Source of the DNA: Lachnospiraceae bacterium 10-1
GTDB taxonomy: Bacteria > Bacillota > Clostridia > Lachnospirales > Lachnospiraceae
NCBI GenBank assembly: GCA_000403495.2
Contig: KE159799.1
Coordinates: forward strand, 660,782-724,781
DNA: 64,000 nt
Direction of reading: 5' to 3'
In this document: piece after piece, positions 45,853-53,686 of the stretch
Position numbering within the stretch: position 1 is the first letter of the stretch
Layout of the letters: each line of letters starts with the position of its first letter
The notes under the pieces: generated by a model
Told to the model about the DNA's origin: nothing
The model's input: the letters and a program-made list of their open reading frames with translations, nothing else
Database searches by the model: none
Position numbers and translations under genes: made by a program

Positions 45853-46609
45853 TAAAAGCTCTCCTCTTTTGTTATTTCATCTATGATTTCCTGTGCGTCC
45901 TTATTTAAAGTTATCCTTATGCTCTCTTTGCTTCCCCTCACGCAGACAAAACCTGCATATTCAAAATTTCCAAGTACATAAGAATGTGAAAGCATATTTT
46001 CAATAACATCACCTGACTTGAATTTAAGCGCGCCTGAGCGATAGGCTGTGATCAGTTTATCAAGCTCTGCTTCTTCCTTTGCATTATCATCACTGCAAAT
46101 AACTGTATTTAACAGGTACCACTCCCAATAGTTTAATTGCCCGTACTTTTTTAATGCTTTTAATGTTGCCCGCAGCGGATGAAGAACCTTACCATTACCT
46201 TTATAGGAATAATCCACAAGTATTTGCTGATAATATAATCTATAAATAGATTTGATTTCTTTCATCAATTCTGCATTGCCTGCTGTCTGATTTTCCCGCA
46301 TCAGTTTTTCCGTTTCAAGAAGTTCAACCAAAGTACGCCCATTTTCCGTATATATTTCTTTTGCATTTGGAACTTTATTTGCGTTTAAGGCGCTTTTTTT
46401 AATATTCCAAACTCCTCCATCATACGTTTGATAGTACGCACCTGCCCTGTGGCAATTCCCAGCCTGCTTGAAATATCCTTTTGCAGTGCAGGCCAGTTTT
46501 TCCCTGCTGCCTGTTTTTCATCATTTAAAACTGCCATTATATCCAGCATTTGCTCATGGAGTTTATCCGATATTTTTCTTCCTTCATATTTCCATCCGCT
46601 TAAATTCAT
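45852..46609 (-). CDS. HTH accessory protein of the McrBC locus, split by a -1 frame change
   Basis: The first part (46385-46609, start after GGGAGG) encodes an HTH-like segment, WPALQKDISSRLGIATGQVR and TIKRMMEEFGILKK, then stops at APtaa. In the -1 frame the protein continues NANKVPNAKEIYTENGRTLV and ELLETEKLMRENQTAG, running to 45852 as about 160 more residues (KKYGQLNYWEWYLLNTVICS). The switch point is an A7 tract (46394-46400) read A-AAA-AAA. Joined, the product is about 252 aa. I recall a single intact gene of this kind upstream of mcrB in other Firmicutes. Either the gene is off through one lost A, or slippage makes the full protein. Confidence 0.75.
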
Positions 46610-46723
46610 TGGGTGCCTCCCGTGAAATACCTGTTTTACTTTACGATATATTCTTTTGCCTGTAAAACCATTATACCACGGTCATGCATAATTACCAGTC
46701 AAAAACCGGAAGCATCTTCTCTT

Positions 46724-47779
46724 TCAGGAGCTGCTGCAATTTATAATATTATGCAGTCTGCTATCCACAGCAAACTTCTTTTTTCTTGGATCCCCCTCTG
46801 CACGATAAATGACTAAACTCTTTAAATCAAATATGGAGCTCCAAACCGTTTCAAAATCCGGCTCATTATCATATTGACACATAAATCCATAATCTCCCCT
46901 TAAAAGCAGCCTGGTTGTTTCCACATAATCCTCTTTAATACGGTTTGAAGAAAAACTATCCATAACCACCTCATAACGCTTATGAGAATCATAATCATTT
47001 CCATCTGCATCATCATACGGTTTCATTTCCTCAGATATAAAGCTATTAACTGCACAGACTATGCTTCCATTGGCAATAGTTTCTGCCTCACGGATCTTTT
47101 TAACAGAGGGGGTACATTCAACTACCGCCATTTTTCCTGTTTTATCTGCAAGCAAGATATTGCAGTTAGAAGCAATCGGCAGATCCATAAGCAGAGAAAT
47201 CGCCTGATATATACTATCTGCCTTTTCAAGCAGATACCGTACAATAAAGCAGGAATTAAATCCTGCCCGTATCTTTTTAAGATCAGTCATGACAAATGTC
47301 ATTGCAACAGCAAGTCCATATTCATTTAACCCCTCCTCTCCATTGATGAATGAAGATGTGGTAATGTTAAATCTGCTGCCATTTTCCGGGACATAAATTT
47401 CACTTTTGCTTCCATTACGCAAATAAGGCGGCAAATCATTATTCCTTCCATAAATGACTCTGCCGCCCTTTGAATACGCAAAGGCAGTACATCCCCGAAC
47501 CTCCACAGGGATATTCTCTTCCAGATTATACATACAGCAGCCCATACACAGCATCCATGAAACAAAATGCAGATAATCAATCCCCAGGGTATCGCTCACT
47601 CCTCTTACTTCCTCACATACTTCAGGGAAAAACTTTCTTAATATCACTTCACTTTGTTTTCCATGTTCAAGCTGAAAGTCATCCATCTGAAGCGGAAAAG
47701 ATATTTTCCCCCTGTTAAAAATCTTTCCACGTTTCACTCCCATCTCATAATGGCCGCCCTTTAATCTTAAATGATACAT
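46724..47779 (-). CDS. C45 family (penicillin acyltransferase-like) Ntn hydrolase
   Basis: A 351-aa member of the acyl-CoA:6-aminopenicillanic acid acyltransferase/C45 family, which self-cleaves to expose an N-terminal Cys. The probable nucleophile is the Cys in VEVRGCTAFAYSKGGRVIYG near residue 101, followed by GRNNDLPPYLR and the NITTSSFINGEEGLNEYGLA strand typical of Ntn hydrolases. Likely cleaves an amide (linear amide or choloyl-type substrate); which one is not readable. It has no signal peptide. Confidence 0.85.
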   Translation of the reverse strand: MYHLRLKGGHYEMGVKRGKIFNRGKISFPLQMDDFQLEHGKQSEVILRKFFPEVCEEVRGVSDTLGIDYLHFVSWMLCMGCCMYNLEENIPVEVRGCTAFAYSKGGRVIYGRNNDLPPYLRNGSKSEIYVPENGSRFNITTSSFINGEEGLNEYGLAVAMTFVMTDLKKIRAGFNSCFIVRYLLEKADSIYQAISLLMDLPIASNCNILLADKTGKMAVVECTPSVKKIREAETIANGSIVCAVNSFISEEMKPYDDADGNDYDSHKRYEVVMDSFSSNRIKEDYVETTRLLLRGDYGFMCQYDNEPDFETVWSSIFDLKSLVIYRAEGDPRKKKFAVDSRLHNIINCSSS

Positions 47780-47868
47780 TTCTTATCTGCCCTCCTGCTT
47801 ATCAGTTATAGTCCCGGCTTATATTCATACACCGGATAGCCGCACAAATAAGAATAGCATGTTTCAAT

Positions 47869-48193
47869 TTATATTTCCCGTCTTTTTTTGCTATCATTTG
47901 TCAGTATCTTTTCAGATACTTTTCCCATTCCCTCCAACCGCCTAAAAAGGCTCAAGCCTGGTGCAATTCCCAATAAATTTTGAGGCATCTGCTGGAGCAC
48001 ATATTTAAAGCACTGATAACCTCTGTCCTGCCAAATATTTGCTCCAATTATACTGAATTCAAAAGTATATCATTTTTTTGCTAATAAAATCCGGATGGAT
48101 ATCATTTTTCTTTAGATATCCACGCATCATTTCCCGCATTACTGCTTTTCGCAGAATTTCGTTTTTTCTTACCATCAATGATGGCAATGACAT
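47869..48193 (-). pseudogene. Broken small gene of unknown function
   Basis: TATGGAGG 8 nt before an ATG opens a 44-codon frame (MSLPSLMVRKNEILRKAVMR...), ending TACTTTTGA. Removing one T there continues smoothly into IGANIWQDRGYQCFKYVLQQ and MPQNLLGIAPGLSLFRRLEG to a stop at 47869. The joined protein would be about 107 aa. Family not recognised. The rest of the interval 47780-48268 shows nothing else. Confidence 0.4.
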
Positions 48194-48267
48194 AATTAAA
48201 ACCTCCATACTGCGTAATTTTATCTTACATCAGTTTGGAGGTTTGCCTTTCCTGCAAAAAACACTTT

Positions 48268-48653
48268 CTATCGCTCTTCTATTTCTTTTAGTGATATTCC
48301 CTTTTTATTCTTCCATGCATTCCTACCATTAATACTATACCCTACAACTATGGCGGCTGCAAGTGAAGGGCTCGTAAATGCCCAATCCTGAGTAAAAGTA
48401 AAGTTCTCATCAACAATACCTTTATCAAATAATACCTGTCGTTTATCGATAACAGACTTTGATAAGGATGTCGCTACATTATCAGCAATTTTAGAGCCTT
48501 TCAACACCGCCAAACCTTCTGAGATTGGCTTACCACTCGCTTTAATTCCAGAACGGTCTTGTATGTAAAGAATCTCTTTCTCATCACTTTTTCTCTTTAT
48601 AAACGGTTCTAAAATTTTATGTGAGTCTGTGAAAGTTTTTTGTTTTTAATTGT
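48268..48653 (-). pseudogene. DUF4357-domain C-terminal fragment
   Basis: An open frame without a plausible start (a stop lies just upstream at about 48655) encodes the end of a DUF4357 protein: RSGIKASGKPISEGLAVLKG, then FTSPSLAAAIVVGYSINGRN and AWKNKKGISLKEIEER. This domain normally closes larger proteins such as GIY-YIG or restriction-related enzymes. The N-terminal part is gone. Confidence 0.6.
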
Positions 48654-48756
48654 CTACTTGACGGGTAGCACACCATTTTATCACGTATATAACTTATCCT
48701 TTTATCAGCTATCCAAATACACAATTTATACCAAACAATTATGATACATTGTAAAA

Positions 48757-48783
48757 ACCCCCAATTCTTTTAAATTTGGGGGT
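48757..48783 (-). terminator. Terminator of the ParE/antitoxin locus
   Basis: ACCCCCAA paired with TTGGGGGT, followed on the minus strand by a U run (GGGGGTTTTTAC), 22 nt past the toxin stop. Confidence 0.8.
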
Positions 48784-48804
48784 ATCATTCAAATTACTGT
48801 AAAT

Positions 48805-49120
48805 TTATCTTTTGAGAATATTCTGCCAATCAGCTTTATTATACAAAACCCTGATTATGTATACTACGTCATTTTGCATATCATAATAATAAAAAATGTT
48901 GTAATTATCAAAGTATGCTATGCGTATCCCCATGCGCCCCAGTAATTCATCTCCTACTAAGGGATGTCCTTCTGGATATTCTTTCAGCTTACCCGCCGCA
49001 TCTAAAATGCCATCGGATATCCTCTGCGCCGCCTGCGGATTACAAAGATCTACAAAGATATAGTATTCTATGTCCAGCAGGTCCATACTCTGCAGGCTCA
49101 GTAAATACTACCCTAGCCAC
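48805..49120 (-). pseudogene. ParE/RelE family toxin with frameshifted N-terminus
   Basis: The GTG at 49120 begins VARVVFTEPAEY, the correct first strand of a ParE/RelE toxin, but an extra G after TAT (about 49085) shifts the frame. The remaining protein is in the other frame (48805-49086): DLLDIEYYIFVDLCNPQAAQ, then RMGIRIAYFDNYNIFYYYDM and VYIIRVLYNKADWQNIL, all family-typical. Restart at ATG 49086 would make a 93-aa protein lacking the first strand, so the toxin is probably inactive. It overlaps the antitoxin gene by 8 nt. Confidence 0.75.
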
Positions 49121-49277
49121 GTTCTTTTCTCCTCTTTTCCAGTTTTTCCCTTACTTCTTCAATTGTACTGGTTCTGCCTTCCTGCATTGCTTTATAGCCT
49201 TCACCAATTAATCTATATAATTCCAATTTTGCAGTATCCGACGTTTCTGCAGTTATTTGCGGCTTGGCTGCTAACAC
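49113..49277 (-). CDS. ParD/RelB-like antitoxin
   Basis: A short gene of 54 codons beginning with GTG (VLAAKPQITAETSDTAKLEL, then YRLIGEGYKAMQEGRTSTIE and EVREKLEKRRKERG). AAGGGTG lies 8 nt upstream. The helical, charged C-terminus is typical of antitoxins and it directly precedes and overlaps the ParE-like gene. A GTG three codons earlier (49286) is possible. Confidence 0.7.
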   Translation of the reverse strand: MLAAKPQITAETSDTAKLELYRLIGEGYKAMQEGRTSTIEEVREKLEKRRKERG

Positions 49278-49471
49278 ATTTATCACACCCTTTCTGATCA
49301 GTTACAGTATAACATATACCTTTATTCTCAACAACAAATTCCGAATATATTTTGCCCTCTATATTATATGCTATAAAATGCAATAACACTCATCCGATTA
49401 ATCATAAAAAAGGAAATTTTTACAAAGCATATTTTAATGCTTTTCTATCTAACCATCCTGTACTATAAACC

Positions 49472-49551
49472 GGGCAAAAACTGGTCGATTTTCGCTCCAA
49501 TTTTTGCCCAAGGCAAACAAGTTTGCCTTTAACCACCAACATCTTGTGGTT
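49472..49551. other. Three consecutive stem-loops in a gene-poor stretch
   Basis: The 442-bp stretch 49278-49719 has no convincing gene. It contains three hairpins in 80 bp: GGGCAAAAA/TTTTTGCCC (49472-49509), AAGGCAAA/TTTGCCTT (49510-49529) and AACCAC/GTGGTT (49531-49551). On the minus strand a short frame from the ATG near 49660 (MQYKIKVQGNIEVITKLQYH) recalls the N-terminus of serine recombinases and may be a remnant. Confidence 0.4.
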
Positions 49552-49719
49552 TTGACCGCCTATTTCTTCTCTTTTCCCATCCCAACTTGTTGAGGATGAT
49601 ACTGCAACTTTGTTATTACCTCTATATTCCCCTGAACTTTGATTTTATACTGCATAGCGAAAGTATGCAATAGGTGTTCAAAGTGGGGTAATGGTTTTAT
49701 CCCCATAAAAAGTGGTTGA

Positions 49720-50067
49720 CTAAATGTATTTTAAGATTTTTCTATATAAATCCCACAGCCTCGGTCCACAAAAACCACCCAAAGCACTCAACCCACGATG
49801 CTCATGAACATCTCTATCTTCAACCTCAAAGAGCCTATGGAAATCATCTCCCTCACCTACATAAACTGATTTGTCATAATTAAGAAAAGTAGACTTGCCA
49901 CTAAATTGGTCACCTGTGATATCTATAATAATATGTTTGTCTACCATCAGCCACGCATGAGATTGTCCGTTTCCATCCGGTTTACCCCAATATGTTCCAC
50001 AGACATAATCTGTTTTGATACCTTTATCCAATAAATACTGAGCTAACAAATCACTCGTATCTCCGCA
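49720..50067 (-). pseudogene. 3' part of a transglutaminase-like gene cut by an inversion
   Basis: Encodes CGDTSDLLAQYLLDKGIKTD, then GNGQSHAWLMVDKHIIIDIT and GDQFSGKSTFLNYDKSVYVG: a Cys-His-Asp order fitting a transglutaminase/cysteine-protease-like fold. The open frame extends 98 codons further upstream, but that part is not protein-like. The proper 5' part is on the opposite strand at 50276-50391. Both parts share TGCGG, in frame, at the breakpoints (50063-50067 and 50387-50391). Flipping the 319 bp between would restore one gene. Confidence 0.72.
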
Positions 50068-50275
50068 TGTTGAAACAGTCTGCCTTCTGTCGAGAAAAGC
50101 CCAATAAATCAAAGGATTTCGCCATTTTGGGAATAAAATAGATGTGTTTCTGTTTCCGTAGAGTGATGATATAACCGGATGTTTACCCCAGGGGATAGGC
50201 TTTGGAGAACGGGAAGTATACATTTTGGCGAAAGGATACATTTGGGCAAAAGTGGTTTTGTTAAAGGAGCGTATG

Positions 50276-50391
50276 ATGAAGGAAATTAAACAGTTCGCAA
50301 CCCAATTTCGAAGAGCGATTGATTTGGCTTTGGAAGCAGGGGAGTTTGATAATGACAGCATATATCGCAGATTTCCACGTGCTTGCTGCGG
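50276..50391 (+). pseudogene. 5' part of the transglutaminase-like gene, on the inverted segment
   Basis: AAAGGAG is followed by ATGATGAAGGAA, giving MKEIKQFATQFRRAIDLALE and AGEFDNDSIYRRFPRACCG, after which the frame runs into ESYFLY and a stop. RFPRxCCGDxxxLL is how intact relatives continue (from memory), matching the CGDTSDLL start of the minus-strand part. Confidence 0.7.
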
Positions 50392-50489
50392 TGAAAGTTA
50401 CTTCTTATACTAAATAGCGAAACCGTAGTCTTTTGCGAAAAAGTTCATGCCCCACTTAGGGGGATAGCGTTTACCCCAGCTAAAACCAC

Positions 50490-51608
50490 TTACTTCTTTG
50501 TATTATCAATTCTTATATCATTCAATGGTAATGATTTGAATAATTTCAGTACTTTTTTCGCTAAAGTCTCCAACTCCTCAATTTGCCTAAGTAACATATC
50601 AGCTTCATCTTTAGCTTCCTCCGCCAATTCAGCAAATACGTTACTTGCTGCACTCATAGCTTTATCTACATAATAATCTAATTTTTCATCATAAGCCTCA
50701 GCATAGCATTCACTAAGATATTCATCCACGAAATCTTGTTCATCAAACTTAGCCAAATCATAGACACTTCCCATAAAAAGCATCTCCATATTTTCAATCG
50801 TATGGCTTGCTTCTTCTATCACAGTATCCAAATTATCGATTCCCTTTTCATAGAACACACGCAAGTCAAATATTTTATTAACTCTTTTTAATAATTCCAG
50901 GTATTGATAACATATCTCCTTTGCCTTCTCTAAGTCTCTTGTATGTAAAACACTGCTTGTAGTATTATAATACCATTTTTCTATTCCCCTATGATCTGAG
51001 AGTAAATAAAACATCTGATAATACTCTTCATGCATTGCTCCAAACATTGCAATACTCTTTCGTATTGCCGTTTCTAAAAACAAAAGTTCTTCATCTGTCT
51101 TATATTCGCTAGAACTATCAATAATCCACGGAAACACTTCCTCTTGTAGAAATTCAATAAAATCAACATCTCTGCTTATAAAGCCCGACTCAAAATTGTC
51201 TGCACTTTCTTCAGAAAAGTTTGACGATCCTACATACGCAATATTATCAGTCATAATAATTTTTGCATGATTTGAAAAACAAAAATAAACCTCTGCTTTA
51301 TCCGCAATCTTTTGTGGAGACAACTTACTTTTATATAATGAAATGCTTCTTTTGGCCTTATCTGCATAGGTTTTTCCAAAATAGGATTCCCAACGTCCCG
51401 GAATATTTGATACAATACATATCTCTGTATCTTTTTCACAATCCTTCAACGCTTTTAATAAGACATTTTGGTCTTTTGAAATATTATACGTCAAAATATG
51501 TATCTGACTTGCATTTTTAAAGTCCTCGATAACAGCAGAATATGTCAGTTCATCTTTCGACATAATAAACTCTGCATCTTCAAGCCTCTTTGAAATTATC
51601 ATTAACAA
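50490..51608 (-). CDS. Single-HKD phospholipase D-like nuclease candidate
   Basis: A 372-aa protein with an N-terminal PLD-like domain: strand IHILTYNIS, then the HKD motif SNHAKIIMTDNIAYVGSSNF (His, Lys, Asn/Asp and GSSN present). There is only one HKD, so it would work as a dimer, like Nuc or BfiI nucleases. The C-terminal 170 residues are helical and acidic, ending in a coil (EEAKDEADMLLRQIEELETL). It is the last gene of a three-gene unit (25 nt after the 214-aa gene). A DNA- or RNA-cutting effector role is inferred; lipid hydrolysis is unlikely as no signal or membrane segment is present. Confidence 0.8.
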   Translation of the reverse strand: MLMIISKRLEDAEFIMSKDELTYSAVIEDFKNASQIHILTYNISKDQNVLLKALKDCEKDTEICIVSNIPGRWESYFGKTYADKAKRSISLYKSKLSPQKIADKAEVYFCFSNHAKIIMTDNIAYVGSSNFSEESADNFESGFISRDVDFIEFLQEEVFPWIIDSSSEYKTDEELLFLETAIRKSIAMFGAMHEEYYQMFYLLSDHRGIEKWYYNTTSSVLHTRDLEKAKEICYQYLELLKRVNKIFDLRVFYEKGIDNLDTVIEEASHTIENMEMLFMGSVYDLAKFDEQDFVDEYLSECYAEAYDEKLDYYVDKAMSAASNVFAELAEEAKDEADMLLRQIEELETLAKKVLKLFKSLPLNDIRIDNTKK

Positions 51609-51633
51609 TATACCTCGTATGCTACAATTTTAA

Positions 51634-52278
51634 TTATTTTCTTTTAGCAAAACTCTCAATTATTTCTCTATCTGTTCTTTCTTCTGTTGGATCATCAGAA
51701 AAGAAAAAACTCAAGTTTGTATCACTAAAATATCTTTTGTACAAATCTGGTCTTAATATTTCTGCCTTATTGCTATTTTCAACACTTCTTCCATTAGGCG
51801 TCCCATCTTCTTTTTTACCATTTCTTCTAACATCAAAACAATATATCGCATTAGGATTATTGCCCTCTGTTCTTCTTCCAATAAGTAGCCTCTCTTCTGA
51901 AGACTTCACAATCACCTTTTCTGATGGTATATAACGTGAAAATATAGCAGAAAAATCTTCAAACAAATCTCTATTGGCGTTACCTTTTTCAACACCGAAA
52001 AATTCACAGAATTCATACGCACTATCAAAATGTACATTATAAAAATCAATATATCCCTTAATTGATACATTTACATTTTCCTGCTTTATAAATTCAACCG
52101 TTGCCTTTGCATACTTTGAAGGTCTTTTTTCGTTTTCTCTATACAATTTTAAGATAACAATATAATTCTTATTTTTATATGGAAAGAAAAAAGAATCAAT
52201 AACCCATTTTTTTATTTCCATATCTTTTAACAATAATGGTAAATTTTTGAATCTTATCTCTTTTTTCAAGTCAGCCAT
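51634..52278 (-). CDS. Uncharacterised protein, DUF6037-like
   Basis: A 214-aa soluble protein: DMEIKKWVIDSFFFPYKNKN, YIVILKLYREN, a middle part ending PSEKVIVKSSEERLLIGRR, and NAIYCFDVRRNGKKEDGTPN with AEILRPDLYKRYFSDTNLSF. The pattern matches what I remember of DUF6037 but I cannot verify it. No catalytic motif is apparent. It is the middle gene of the three-gene unit, 75 nt after the nuclease-like gene. Confidence 0.7.
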   Translation of the reverse strand: MADLKKEIRFKNLPLLLKDMEIKKWVIDSFFFPYKNKNYIVILKLYRENEKRPSKYAKATVEFIKQENVNVSIKGYIDFYNVHFDSAYEFCEFFGVEKGNANRDLFEDFSAIFSRYIPSEKVIVKSSEERLLIGRRTEGNNPNAIYCFDVRRNGKKEDGTPNGRSVENSNKAEILRPDLYKRYFSDTNLSFFFSDDPTEERTDREIIESFAKRK

Positions 52279-52353
52279 CTAATCCTCCCTAATATCTATG
52301 TACAAGACAGAAGTTTTTAATATATGCTAAAAATATGTCAACCGAAATACATT

Positions 52354-53592
52354 TTACCTTTTTCTTGCTGATGCTGCCGCCTCTTTCCGTTCTTTATCGT
52401 TCAGTTGAAAAATCATATGAAATACTTTCATCCTATTACCGGTTTCAGGAACAATATGTTCGCTAGTAATCATTAAAGTATCCCTCTCCCCGATTCTTTG
52501 AATTCTGATTGGCTGAAAATCCCCTTTGATACTCTTCAACTTATTCTCTATTTCATCAAATCCTTTTTTTAGGGACATTTCTCTATTCATAGATAACGTA
52601 ATACCAAATTCGAAATTAGGGTTTAAATATCCCATCAACTGGTTATATTGATTTGTAAAGTTTTCGATATATTTATTCTCAAGCACTGCATAATCTGTAA
52701 CATGTCCGTCCTTCTCTGCGTATATATACAAATCTGTCTCACCCAATTTTTTAATGGCTCGCCCCATTGTAAATTCACGTGAAATGTGCAAATCATACTT
52801 ACTATTCAGACTTCCTGCAATAGCATCTTGGATATCTGCAGTAATTTCCACTTCATCTCGATTTTCAAAATGGACAATACGTTTCTGGAAACGTTTAATC
52901 ACAGATATCAATTCCATTACAATATTCTCGGACAATGAATTACACAAACCTCTATTTTTTTCGCTCTGCGTCTCCAAATATCTATCCCGCAAATCACATT
53001 CCATTAAATCAATGTAATCATCAAGATTATCATGTTGAAAGAACATTTCTAGCAACTTCGGATTTCTAAGATATAACATAACCATACTACTCAATTGTTC
53101 TGGTAAAAAATCATGATCTTGAAAACAAATATAATAGTATTCTTCAAAATACTGTATCAATTTTAAACTATTCTTTCCATCATCATTATTTAAATCTCTT
53201 TTAAGCTCATCGTCTATGGGATTTATTATTAAATCATCTTCATCATCTGTACAATCTTCCCACCAGCATAATATTGCATATAGCAAATATTCATATTTAG
53301 ACTTAATAAAATCCCTGATATTTTTTGAACAGATAATTTCATATAATTCATTGACGGCATTTCTACACTCTTGCGGTTTTCTCATAAGATAATCTCTTGG
53401 AAAAAATCCATCTAAATCAAACTCCGGATCTGTTTCAAGAATATCTATTAATACCCGTACTATATCCCGCAAATTACTATTAACGTACTTTGTTATCCGC
53501 ATCCCAAGACTTGATAAATTATCATAATCCACTATATCAATTTGAATCAAAATACTCATCCCTTCTTGACAAGAAAATCTTATTCCGTTCAT
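52354..53592 (-). CDS. PD-(D/E)XK nuclease-like protein of unknown family
   Basis: A 412-aa soluble protein, first gene of the three-gene unit. The N-terminal 230 residues are helical and acidic without known motif. The C-terminal part has EITADIQDAIAGSL, then LGETDLYIYAEK, AVLENKYIENFTNQYNQLMG and YLNPNFEFGITLSMNREMSL: an E...D...ExK...Q arrangement fitting the PD-(D/E)XK fold, as in restriction and anti-phage nucleases. The start is uncertain: ATG 53592 lacks a clear ribosome site and an internal ATG (residue 12) has AAGGG too close. Confidence 0.72.
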   Translation of the reverse strand: MNGIRFSCQEGMSILIQIDIVDYDNLSSLGMRITKYVNSNLRDIVRVLIDILETDPEFDLDGFFPRDYLMRKPQECRNAVNELYEIICSKNIRDFIKSKYEYLLYAILCWWEDCTDDEDDLIINPIDDELKRDLNNDDGKNSLKLIQYFEEYYYICFQDHDFLPEQLSSMVMLYLRNPKLLEMFFQHDNLDDYIDLMECDLRDRYLETQSEKNRGLCNSLSENIVMELISVIKRFQKRIVHFENRDEVEITADIQDAIAGSLNSKYDLHISREFTMGRAIKKLGETDLYIYAEKDGHVTDYAVLENKYIENFTNQYNQLMGYLNPNFEFGITLSMNREMSLKKGFDEIENKLKSIKGDFQPIRIQRIGERDTLMITSEHIVPETGNRMKVFHMIFQLNDKERKEAAASARKR

Positions 53593-53640
53593 TATATTTT
53601 ACCACATCAATCTACATTTTACTATCTGGAAAAAGTGCAA

Positions 53641-53679
53641 GAAAAAAAGCCGATCAGGAATCGCAACTCCCAATCGACA
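53641..53679 (-). terminator. Terminator after the serine recombinase gene
   Basis: On the minus strand GTCGAT pairs with ATCGGC (one G-U) around an 18-nt loop and is followed by seven U residues, 8 nt past the recombinase stop. Confidence 0.6.
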
Positions 53680-53686
53680 TCTTTTC

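Noticed and set aside
49720-50361. A single 213-aa gene on the minus strand
   Set aside because: The first 98 codons are not protein-like and are antisense to the true 5' part; the inversion explains the open frame.
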